Positions 1 to 9,460 of a DNA stretch of 64,000 bases are shown here, piece after piece. The notes under the pieces are model-generated. The model did no database searches and had not been told where the DNA came from. It worked only from the letters and a program-made list of their open reading frames with translations. Position numbers and translations under genes: made by a program. This DNA comes from Tetrastigma voinierianum (taxonomy: Eukaryota; Streptophyta; Magnoliopsida; Vitales; Vitaceae), in the NCBI GenBank assembly GCA_016808115.1, contig JAEQBH010001505.1:1-64000 (forward strand). The letters run 5' to 3'. Position 1 is the stretch's first letter; each line of letters opens with the position of its first letter.

Positions 1-690
1 ACTCATTTAGCACTAATGGGTTCGCCTCTGACAAACGGCTATCAAGCCGGTATAGAAATGGCTCCGTTTGGGCATTGTATGGTAGGAATGCTTGGGACTC
101 TAGTGTGTTGGGATGAGGTTGGTGAGGAAGACTAGTAGGCCACTGAACTAAAAAGTGCGGATCAAGCCCGGAAAAAGTAAAGTTGTTCGTGATAACTTAG
201 AAGATAGCAAGAGATAAACGAGAAAAGTTATGTGGGCAATAAATCAGCTGAGGAGCTTAGTTTGAGAATGGGTGACGAATACTTGAAAATTTCACCTTGG
301 AAAGGTGTTTTGAGGTGTCGGGAAGCGAGGCAAGCTTGAACAGGATATATGGGGACCCTATGAGATTATGAGCAAAATGGGACGGTAGCTTACAAGTTGA
401 AGTTACCCCAGGTTATCAAGAGTTCATGATACATTCCATGTGTCGATGTTGAGGAAATACATCAGGATCTTATGTGTGTTGAGAGAGCAACCGGTGCAAT
501 TAAGAGAATTTGACTTATGAGGAGATGCACGTGCTGATTGTAGATCGCAAGGAGCAGTTGTTGAGGACTAAGGTGATTCCTTTGATTGAGTACTATGGAA
601 GAATCATGAGGGAGGAGGCGGCACTTGGGAGCAGAGCTGAAATGTATAGGTATCAGTATTTTCGAATGACGTATTTTCCTTTCTTTTCCT
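1..690 (+). pseudogene. Chromovirus (Ty3/gypsy, Tekay/Del-like) pol 3' end with chromodomain
   Basis: This is the C-terminal end of a retrotransposon polyprotein, cut by the window edge. Seen: near 56-125 the + strand encodes an MAPF...VCWDEVGE block, which follows the integrase core in plant chromoviruses. At 330-470 comes the GPYEI...VAYKL...VHDTFHVSMLRKYI block. At 518-660 there is a chromodomain-like stretch beginning YEEMHVLIVDRKEQLLRTK and continuing VIPLIEYYG. In this family the chromodomain helps target integration to heterochromatin. Several frameshifts and stops separate the blocks (for example after EVGEED near 135), so the gene is dead. The Tekay/Del assignment rests on this block order and on the LTR that follows directly; another chromovirus clade is possible. 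Confidence 0.85.
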
Positions 691-730
691 TTGAATTTAG
701 TTTGTTCATTTTTGAAGGGACGAAATGTTC

Positions 731-746
731 TAAGGAGGAGGATTTT
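731..746 (+). other. Polypurine tract of the chromovirus
   Basis: A purine-rich stretch (taaggaggaggat) sits just before the TGTAGCGCC LTR start. This is the expected place for the plus-strand primer. The preceding gggacgaaatgttct is also typical of the pol end in this clade. Confidence 0.6.
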
Positions 747-1850
747 TGTAGCGCCGAATCCCGAGAGGTGTCTGGTACATGTAGCGTAAAGGCGTATATA
801 AGAGCACAGTGACATTTAATATTTTTGGGAGTTATTATTAAGGATAAGAATTTTAATTGCCATAAGGATAAAATACATAAAATGAGCTAGAGATGGGCCA
901 TCATATAAATAGCAAAGAGTTGATTTACAATATTAAAAAGGATGGAGGACTTAATTTCAATTAAGAGCGAAGATTAAGTATAAATAGGAGATGAGACAAG
1001 CAAAGCCTCATTTTGTCTCACAAAGCTAAGGGCAACCGTAGGAGGAGGGAGAAGAAGGGAGAAAGAAGGAAGAAGAGGAGAGAAAGAAGGAGAAGGAGAA
1101 GAAGACCAAAACCAAGGTATGTTTTGTCTTGAAATCATGGAGTACGGATTCCTAAGGTTTGGTTTGGAGAATTGTTCACTCCTTTTTGTCTAGGGTTTTG
1201 TGGAGAGATCCACACAAGCCCTTGGTTTATTCGAGGTTTGTGGGTAAAACCCCAATTGGTGTAAAATAAACATAGAATCATCATATTTATATGGTTTAGA
1301 AGGAAGTGGTGTTGGACCGCTGGTTAAATTCATAAGAGTTCTTGGATTTTCACCTAGGGTTTTGTGGTATGAGGTTCCAAACCACCAATTCAAGTGTTAT
1401 GGAGTTGTTTTTAGATGAATTCCATATTGGTTTTTGAGGTATTAAGGAATGGGGGAGTTGTATGAAGAGAGTTGGCACCAAAAGTGGCAAAAAGAAGCAA
1501 ATCTGGGCAAAATTCCGAGTTGTGCGGTACAGTGCAGTGTCTGGGTACACCCCGAGAAGCCAACACATGCAGTGCACCCCAGCGAGAATGCAACTGTCTT
1601 TGGTACAGGTCAAAGGTCTTCTGATACAGATTGTGCAAATACCCAGTTGTGTAGTTTTGCATTATTTAAGCCTAAATTCATACACGTTAGCATGGGAACC
1701 TTACTAAATGATTAAGAGGAGTTGAAATAGATTGGAACTTGACGAAAAATGTAAGGCGTGCCTCGCCGCCTCGCGATATTCATGGTGTGAATAAGTGCTA
1801 GGAATACGTTAAGTTTATAAGTTATGCGTGGCGATTAATATGTCGTCATT
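747..1850 (+). repeat. Chromovirus 3' LTR (+ strand), right end uncertain
   Basis: The LTR opens with TGTAGCGCCGAATCCCG immediately after the polypurine tract, a decayed form of the TGTAACACCCC start of this clade. A TATA box (979-988) is followed by a purine-only stretch at about 1,039-1,106 and by AACCAAGGTATG near 1,108-1,121, which looks like a leader with a splice donor. The - strand block at 5,400-5,974 shows the same order: TGTAACATCCCG start, GA-rich leader, then CACCACAAGGTATGG. I could not locate the terminal CA or a primer-binding site, so the end near 1,850 is an estimate. Confidence 0.55.
979..988 (+). promoter_or_regulatory. TATA box in the chromovirus LTR
   Basis: TATAAATAGG lies about 230 bp into the LTR and 50 bp before the purine-rich leader. 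That position suits a Pol II core promoter in U3. Confidence 0.5.
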
Positions 1851-2245
1851 CGTTTGAGTGTGTGGGCTAAAAAGCAAAGGTGTCATACGAATCCCAGTCC
1901 GACCGTTGGAGGATCGAGCCACCAGGTTTCGGGACGCGGGATATATCGCAAGGACTCTTTACCTGATTTTTTTTTTTTTAAAAAAGTAGAACTTTACACA
2001 ATGGGTATGGCCCCACATCTTGTAACCAGAATCAAATATTATATACAAATCCAAAGAACTACCATAGGAGTGGTGTCCGTCAAAATCTAGACACACATAT
2101 AGCGAGTCCATTTACTTATACATATACAAAAACAACTTTACATTCCAATTACATATTCAGAGCGCAGGACCTACTGTGATGAACCCTTACTGGTGTGTTG
2201 GCCCAGCTGTATGCGGATGTTTTCAGACGTCTTCTCCTGTACCTA

Positions 2246-2281
2246 CACGGATTAAAAACCCGTGCTAAGCTTTACGCTTAG
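2246..2281. repeat. Two adjacent hairpins
   Basis: CACGG (2,246-2,250) pairs with CCGTG (2,260-2,264). Directly after it, CTAAGC (2,265-2,270) pairs with GCTTAG (2,276-2,281) around a 5-base loop. The two perfect stems abut without a spacer. Confidence 0.6.
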
Positions 2282-2379
2282 TGGGAAATATATCTTATAC
2301 AGAAACACATGCATTTAAATTGAATCTGATAACATAAGGCGATGAGATATCGAATTCTTCAGGAATTCCTTATAACAGA

Positions 2380-3560
2380 ACTTAATTCATATACTTGTTA
2401 TCATAACAATTTTGCATACATACTTATCCTTATAACAAACTTATGCTTGTTCACATCTCTCGTATGTGGGATTGAACTTTTACTTATATTTATAACAAAC
2501 TTATACTTACTTGGGTCTTACACTCATGGCAGACTTATTCTTATTTGGATCTTATACTCATAGCAGGCTTATTCTCATTCGGATCTTATACTTATAGCAT
2601 TCGGATCTTATATTTTTAGCATTTGGATCTTCTACTTATAGCAGACTTATTCTTATACGGATCTCCCGTAGGACACATAATTATTCATATTCCTCGTATA
2701 CGGTACTGAGCTTATACATATACTTATACTTGTCTCCCGTAGGACACATACTTATGCTTGTATCAGACGTATACTTGTCGGATCTCCCGAGGACGCTATA
2801 GTGGACTTATGCGATACTTGTCTCGGACTTATAATTATTTAGATCTCTTAAAGGACATCTACTTGAACTTCTTTCGGTACGTGCTTATCCGGATCTCGTG
2901 AGGGTTGAGGCTTAGACCTTTACTAGGTACTGGAATGCTGCGGAACTTATACTTGCACTTCGGTATCTTATACTTGGCCTCACGAGACATATCCTTGTCT
3001 TACAGTTTATACTTGCTTTACGAACGTGTTCTTGTATTTGGATCTTGATAACTTGTACTTGGGATCTTACACAGACTTATTCGATACAAAGTACCGGTAA
3101 GGAATTTTCTGAGAGATATTACGAGCGATATCTTTGGTATTAACGGAACTTATTCTTGTATTCCAGTCTTATCACATTATTCACAGGAACTTATACATGC
3201 ATTTCAGATCTTATATATATCTTCTGAGCATATACTTGTCTGCTTTACGAGATCTTATACTTGTATTCTGAGAACTTATACATGTATTCGGATCTTATAC
3301 ATGTCTTATAGAGCATATACTTGTCTTACAGGATCTTATACTTGTGTTCTGAACTTATTCTTGTCTTCTGGATCTTATTCTTGTATGGAAGGTACCGTAG
3401 TACGATAAGTCGAATTATATCAGAATCATATCACCTATAAAGTCGAGATCGAACTTATGCGAATACGGACATTAGTCCGTAGTAGGTACAGATCACCTTT
3501 AGACTTATACAATTTGTTATGCTTATAACGGGCTTATGCTTATTCGGATCTCCTGTAGGA
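2380..3560. repeat. Degenerate array of GGATCTTATACTTGT-type units
   Basis: For about 1.2 kb the sequence repeats variants of cggatcttatacttgtatt, mixed with tctcccgtaggacacat units. Spacing varies from about 20 to 50 bp, so it is a decayed or slippage-derived array rather than a clean satellite. The frame at 2,342-2,563 is a translation of this repeat and not a gene. Confidence 0.7.
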
Positions 3561-3585
3561 GTTTCAGAGCTTATTCTTATACAAA

Positions 3586-4264
3586 AGTACCCGTAGGCAC
3601 TACACAGATTCATTATACGGAAGTACCCGTAGGTACTACTAGACTTATACTTATATTACAGGACTTATACTTATTTTACAGATACGGGAGTACCCGTGGG
3701 TACTACAAAACTTATACTTATTTCTTGGAAAATCATGGGGAGTACCCATAGTCTTACACATATTCATTATGCGGAGATACCATTAGGGCCTCTTGGACTT
3801 ATTTTTATTTTTCACGGAACTTGCAGCCTTATGTTACCGATACGAAGTACCCGTGGGTACTCACGAACAATCGGATTGGGGTACCCGTGGGTGCCGAACT
3901 TAATCAGGATACGGAATGCTGTGAGATGCTGCGAGCAGTCTGAGATGCGTTAGGATCTTTACTCTTATTCTTTATTCAGTTTTATCATATGTCTATCTGA
4001 CTACCTAGACCAATCATAAGAAATGAGTAAGACGCAATATAATAAGTACCCGAAGGTACAATACAGAACAGGAGTGCCGTAGCACCAACGGGTGCCGGCT
4101 CCGTTCGGGACGTGCTGCCTGTAATAAGAGTGTCGTAACACTTGGGCGGGTCTTGGGAGCATGTCCGCGTGGCTACCCATGCGACGGGAGTGTCGTAGCA
4201 CCTGGCGGGGAGTCTTGGGAAGCACTAGCGAGTCTTAGAAGCACCAACATGAGTGCCGAAGCAC
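3586..4264 (-). repeat. Array of short hairpins with a conserved CG tetraloop
   Basis: At least nine inverted repeats share a 4-base loop and have different stems. In + strand coordinates: 3,586-3,601 (loop CGTA), 3,622-3,637 (CGTA), 3,689-3,704 (CGTG), 3,846-3,861 (CGTG), 3,880-3,895 (CGTG), 4,046-4,059 (CGAA), 4,074-4,085 (CGTA), 4,129-4,142 (CGTA), 4,190-4,201 (CGTA) and 4,253-4,264 (CGAA). Stems are AGTACC/GGTACT, GTGC/GCAC or AGTGT/ACACT. On the - strand, the reading strand of the LTR, the loops become UACG, CACG and UUCG. UACG and UUCG are UNCG tetraloops, in most cases closed by C-G. Whether this region is transcribed is not shown. Confidence 0.75.
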
Positions 4265-6101
4265 CAACAGGACGTCCACTCATTCATTCTTCGGTCGTAG
4301 GTAGTCACTCTGATTATATGTCTTCCAGGAACTCGTAACTTTATCTTTATTGCATACGTGTTCATGATATATTGCTTCCTCATGTTCATGTTCCATGTTT
4401 GATTCATTTTCATAGTTCATATACTTATACGGGAGCTCTTTGTTAGCATTTACACTGTGATTCATGCCTTCTTGTCCTCGATACATCTACTTTTTAGAAA
4501 TTTGAATCATTCCAATTGAATCATTCGAAACGAAAGTTATGGCACTGTGCGAACTAGTCGGTTACCCGGATTACAACAGGAACGGTCTGAATTTCTTATT
4601 TTTTTCAGGAGGCAACTTCATACCTGACCCTATTTATTTGTATTCATTTTGAAGCTAAGGTTCTAAAAGGTTCTCCTCAAAGCGGAATCACCCAAATGGA
4701 ACACTTGAAACTCTCAAATTCACGTCGAAACAACTCGGACTACTTTATGATTAAAGCGAAGGCGGGATTTGGCTGGATTATATCCCTACTTTGAGTGAAT
4801 TTTGGACCACTTAAAGTCGAAATTGGCCGATGTCTATTTAAGGATGTTTGATTCTCAGGAAGTCTAGTTTATTACAGCCACTTGAATCACTTGATCGGAT
4901 AAGAAATAAGCGAAGTTATGGCTAAATCTGTTCTTGGTCAAAAATAGAGCGAGGTGTACGGTACATGTCGACACATCACTTAGAGTGCATGTTCCCGGCC
5001 AAAATTACGGAACCTAGTGTGCAGTGCATGGTGAGGGTGTCTGGGTACATGTCCTCAAGAGTACTTGAATTTGTATTTTCTCCTTTTTCCATATTTTCCA
5101 TCCCAAAACCAAGCTCTATGGCTTCCAACACATCTCAAAACCATTCCATATTTCTCTTGTAACCTCTTTTACTCTTGATTATAATCGACACTTATCTTAC
5201 TTTTCCCAAGAAACATATGAATCCTTCCAAAACAATTCTAATATGGGTCACAACTATACATGATCCAAACATAGAGATTTGGCAAGGGTTTGTTCTAAAC
5301 CTAACTCAAATACATCACAAATTAACCATGAATCCAACCTCGAAGGGAGGATTCACATAACCATCTTATGCCATTTAGAGTTTTTGACTCTAATTTCAAT
5401 CGTCTTTAGTTAGGATGAAATCCTAACAAACCACAAGTTTAGGGACAACTAATAACCATCGATAGCATGGGAGTTTACAGCACAAACTTTAGAATTCCAT
5501 AAAAGGAATCCATACAGGTTAGATTCCATACCTTGTGGTGGCTTTTTTGGCTTGAACTTCTTCTTTATAACACTGCCCTGCTTCTTCTTCTTTCTCCCAT
5601 TCTCTTCTCTCCATACGGTTTGTTCCTCTTCAAAACATGAGACCAATTTTGGTCTTTTAAATCCAAATATCTTTAGGCCTTGTTTGGCCCTCAAAAACCC
5701 ATTATTGGGTTAATTTTCTTTATTTGCTTTTTGGTCCTCGAACTCTTGATATTTGTATTTCCCGGAACACACTTGTTTAGTTTTTTGACTGATAGCGTGA
5801 AAGCATGACTTTTAAGTCTCTTTTTGGACAAATTACGATTTTATCCTTAAATCTTGTAAATTTCCGGGTCCTTCATTTCCATGTTTCGCATTTAACTCAC
5901 GAAACATTCAAATTATGCTTACAAAATACCCTAAACATGTCGAAAACGACTATGGTATATTTCGGGATGTTACAAAAGGCGAGAAAAGTGGTGGAATTGT
6001 GCTCAAGTTTAGTAAGCAGAAAAGGTGAGTGTTCTAAACCTGTTTTTCTCAAATACTAGTGTATTATTATTATAAACTGCTTTTACCTGCTTGCCATTTA
6101 T

Positions 6102-6300
6102 TGGTTTTGAGTTGTAAAACCATAATTAGCAAGAAAATGGTTTGGAATTATTAAACCATTTTTCGAAACAAGCAAGCAAGTAAGCAAATGGTTTGAATTA
6201 TTAAACCATTTTGAAACAAAAGCAACAAATAAGCAAATGGTTTTGAATTATTAAACCATTTTTCAAGTAAGCAAGCAATGGTTTTAAATTGTAAAACCAT
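6102..6300. repeat. Five tandem hairpins, about 50-bp period
   Basis: Five copies of an (AA)ATGGTTT...AAACCAT(TT) inverted repeat: 6,102-6,122, 6,134-6,162, 6,186-6,211, 6,235-6,261 and 6,278-6,300. Perfect stems are 7-10 bp with loops of 7-10 bases, mostly GAATTATT. They are separated by AAGCAAGC-type spacers. Confidence 0.85.
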
Positions 6301-6544
6301 ATGTCAAAAGCAACCCGAGCAAAGAATATTTGGCGAAAACGGGGATTTAACTAAAATCCACTGGTTCTAAGCAAGCAAACCGGTCAGAGGTATTAGTGTG
6401 CAGTGGAGTTAGGATATCATACATGCATTTTAGTTTTGCACAGTCGACCTTTCAGGTCATACATCATGGCATTTAAAGGAAGGCAGGTAAGCACGTACGA
6501 GGGTATATAAGGGTTCAGAGCTCCCAACTAAATTATGGTGATGG

Positions 6545-6930
6545 CGACCGAGGTCAATTTCACCATGACTGGAAGGTGGTGAGTGTGCCTAGGCCCTTCC
6601 ACTGAGTGATGCGGACCGAGGTCAGCTTCACCAGAAACACGAGTCGATGCACCTGAGCTCGTGTTCACTAGATTCTGACAAGCAAGAGTATAGGCCTCCA
6701 GTGGTTGATGATTTATAAGCATGATCATTCAGTTTTGAAAAATCAACCATTGGTGCACGGTAGCCCAAGCTTCCGTAGAGATTTAAAAGAAAACGGTTGA
6801 GCACAGACTCCCATTTATATTTCAAAACGATCGGTTGAGCCCAGGCTCTCGTGGTGATTTTAAAGCAAGCGGTGGAGGCCCGGGCTCCGTTTTTATTCAA
6901 GCAAGAGAGCGGTTAAGCCCGGGCTCCGAT
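6545..6930. repeat. Palindromic GC-rich tandem units
   Basis: Two GACCGAGGTC units with ttcacca tails (about 6,546 and 6,615) are followed from about 6,767 by five units of roughly 40-45 bp built on GGTTGAGCCCGGGCTCC. The core GAGCCCGGGCTC is a perfect 12-bp palindrome. Copies are degenerate. The open frame at 6,628-6,900 is a shadow of these units. Confidence 0.7.
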
Positions 6931-6944
6931 GTTTTTATAAAGGA

Positions 6945-7215
6945 GTTTGAGAAACTTTTAAGCGAAGGTTTGTGAAAGGTTTTGAGAAACTTTTAAAGCG
7001 AGATTTGATTAAAGTTTTAGAAACTTTAAAAACAAGATAAAGCAAGCAAGAGAAGTTTTGAGAAGTTTTTATGAGCTTTGAAACAGAAGCAAGCAATAAA
7101 AGTTTTATAAGTAGAAAAGCAAAGCAAAGCAAGCAAGCAAGAGGAATTATGAAAAGTTTTAGAAACTTTTAAAAGCAAAGTAAGTATAGAGTTTTAGAAA
7201 CTTTAAAGTAAGCAA
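6945..7215. repeat. AAAGTTTTAGAAACTTT hairpin repeats
   Basis: Variants of AAAGTTT-tag-AAACTTT recur at about 6,947, 6,975, 7,011, 7,153 and 7,187 with AAGCAAGC spacers. Each can fold as a 7-8 bp hairpin with a 3-base loop. This continues the hairpin-array style of the preceding 900 bp. Confidence 0.65.
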
Positions 7216-7823
7216 GCAGGCTTACGGAAAATAATTGTAAAAGAGTTTTACGGTTTGAGATGTTTTTGGAAAACAAAATATTACCTCTAAAGCATACACT
7301 CCATGAGCTGGATTTACCTCATTGTTTTCTATTTTAAAACTATTTTCCAAGTGCAGATGCATAAGGCCATTTGGAGCACAATAGGATTTGTCCGACATCG
7401 ATTATAAGTCTTTGTATTAATAATATTTTGTAAGAATACTTTGAATTTGTATAATGGAACATATGTATGTACACATAGTGTAGTTGTGAAAATGTTTGGG
7501 GTTGCTGGTTGCCATAATTAGGCTGGCAAGAATTGTATATACGAGATTTGGAATTGTCACATGTCTGTAGTCATCTTCTTGAGTTTTCGTTGCAATTTTA
7601 CCAAATCCTAAGTTGGAAAAGAAAAATAAAAATTTATAAGAGGTTTAAGCAAGCAATGCGGCTTAGGCTTCACGCAGAGATTTCTGTAGTCCGTTGGGGT
7701 AGCGGTGGGGTGTGTGGTGGCGAGCACACACACTTCTAGAAGGGGTGGGGGTGTGTGCATAGGCGTATTTAATGCAATGGGCATCGAGTGGAGCGATGCA
7801 TGGCATGATAGGCGTGGGGTATA

Positions 7824-9460
7824 ATGCATCATAGTGGTTGGACTTGCCTTTGGAGGCTAGCCTTATGCAGAATGCTAGGAGAACTAAGTGAAGAGGTCGA
7901 AGAGTATGTGAAGTGGATGGACTCCTTCCAACCGAACAAGAGGAAGTATTATGAGCCATTGGGAGAGAACGCGAGCCAGGGTACCTGTCAGCGACCACCC
8001 GCAGTTGGAGAAAAAGCCACTCCTAGTCACTTAGGTATGCGTACCTAGAGTCCACGAACCTTACAGGTTATCATATCGACATCTCGATAGCGGTGAAGAA
8101 GAAGCTTTTACAGGGTGCTTCGAGATCACGGGAATCTTTATCGGGTGGTCTCACAGCAGCTTCGTTTAAGGGGATACGCCCTCCATTGTATGCACGGATC
8201 CTATTGGAGGATGGGCACAAACCATCAGTAGAAGATTAGAGGAGACTAAACTAGACAATGAAGGGGTGGTAAGAAAGAATATTAAAGTGGTTAGATCGGG
8301 AGTGATCTACCCACAGTCTCGGATAGTTAGTGGGTAAGCCCGATGCCGAGGGTTGTCCAAGGGAGGGACCACAGTGATACGGACTGAGAGTAACGCACTG
8401 CTACCTTCTTGAATAGTTACAGGGTGGAGGATTTGCATAGACTACCGGAAGTTACATAAGGCAACCAGAAAATATCATTTCCCGCTTCCATTCCTGGATC
8501 ATATGCTAGACCGGCTGGTAAGGCATGAGTATTACTGTTTTTAGGCAATTATTCGGGTTATAATCGAGATCACTATGGCAAGACTGAAAACAACATTCAC
8601 GATGCCGTATGGTACATTTGCTTTTAAGTAGAGCTCCCTTTTGGGCTATGTAATGCACCGGGCACGTTTCAACGCTGCATGATGGCCATATTCCAAGACA
8701 TGGTTGAGAGAACAATTGAAGTATTCATGGATGATTTCTCTATACTAGGGAAATCTTTTGATAATTGCCTAGAGAACCTGAGACGGGCATTAATAAGATG
8801 TGAGGAAACCAACCTTGTACTGAATTGGGAAAAGTGTCACTTCATGGTGAAGAAAGGCATTATATTGAGGCACCGGATATCAGAAAGAGGAATCGAGGTA
8901 GATAGAGCCAAGGTTGAAACAATAGGAAGCTCTTTGCCCCCATCTTGATGAAGGAATAAGGAGCTTTCTAGGTCACGTAGGATTCTACAGGAGATTCATA
9001 AAGGATTTCTCCAAAATAGCTAAGTTCCTGTCGAATCTGCTTGTTCAAGGAGAGCCCTTTAAGTTTGATGATCAATGCCTACAAGCATTCTTGTTTCTCA
9101 AACAAAATTGGTGTCAGCACCTATTGTAGTAGCACTGGAATGTAATCTTCCTTCTGAACTAATGTGTGATGCAAGCGACTACACAATCGAGGCGGAGTGC
9201 TAGGCAAAAGGAATAGAACATTTCGACTTATCTATTATCTTGAGTCGAACATTGAATGACCGTAGCTATTATCTGACAAGCGAAAAAGAACTTACGCTAT
9301 TGTGTTTGTTGTTTGACAAGTTCCGACCATACTTAATTGGTAACGGGGTCATAGTGCCTGAACCATTCGACCATAAAGTACCTAATGACCAGAAGGATGC
9401 TAGCCCAAAGACTGATAAGGTGGGTGTTACTACTCTAGGAGTTCTAACCAGAAATTAAAG
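7824..9460 (+). pseudogene. Element A: Athila-type reverse transcriptase and RNase H, degenerate
   Basis: This is the polymerase part of an Athila (Ty3/gypsy) retrotransposon on the + strand. Seen in order: VEEYVKWMDSFQPNKRKYYE (about 7,890-7,950), the lead-in to RT; a decayed VCIDYRKL block near 8,430; RT palm with FMDDFS (8,727-8,744) inside an open stretch at 8,679-8,948 that also has RCEETNLVLNWEKCHF; SFLGH.GFYRRFIKDFSK near 8,950-9,015; CDASDY near 9,170; and RNase H from 9,240 with TLND...SEKEL and DKFRPYLIG. The usual YTDHS block is destroyed. Many stops and frameshifts exist. Gag, protease and the 5' LTR of A are missing to the left, so A is truncated near 7.7-7.8 kb. Confidence 0.9.

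Larger units (their letters stand above)
1850..5974 (-). repeat. Large - strand chromovirus-type LTR block
   Basis: Reading the - strand from 5,974, the sequence opens TGTAACATCCCGAAATATACC, a classic chromovirus LTR start. At about 5,640-5,520 a GA-rich leader runs into CCACCACAAGGTATGG, matching the design of the + strand LTR at 747. Further in (4,560-4,535) there is a GTGCCATAACTTTCG phrase, then three consecutive repeat arrays (listed separately). If all one LTR it would be about 4 kb. The left edge is not defined: a T/A homopolymer at about 1,966-1,986 and unassigned sequence precede it. No coding sequence is recognisable inside. The open frames at 4,001-4,225 and 4,280-4,486 are by-products of the arrays. 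Confidence 0.5.
5975..7640. repeat. LTR-like non-coding retrotransposon DNA
   Basis: This block starts right where the - strand LTR begins and continues to the Athila fragment. It holds hairpin and palindrome arrays (listed separately). It then has an AT-rich part (7,260-7,640) with no recognisable protein. The style (gtggtggaattgtgctcaag, AAAGGTGAGT) resembles chromovirus leader or LTR DNA, but I could not fix its ends or orientation. Confidence 0.35.

Noticed and set aside
1860..1960. Possible tRNA-like sequence (ACGAATCCCAGTCCGACC...)
   Set aside because: No cloverleaf arms or acceptor stem could be formed around it. It lies in decayed LTR DNA.
3586..4264. CRISPR-like repeats
   Set aside because: Units are short hairpins with variable stems and irregular spacing, in plant retrotransposon DNA. 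There are no identical repeats with unique spacers and no cas genes.
7533..8048. Frames around 7.5-8.0 kb on both strands as separate genes
   Set aside because: The + strand frame 7,824-8,048 is the start of the Athila pol remnant. The - strand frames (7,608-7,998) are its shadows.
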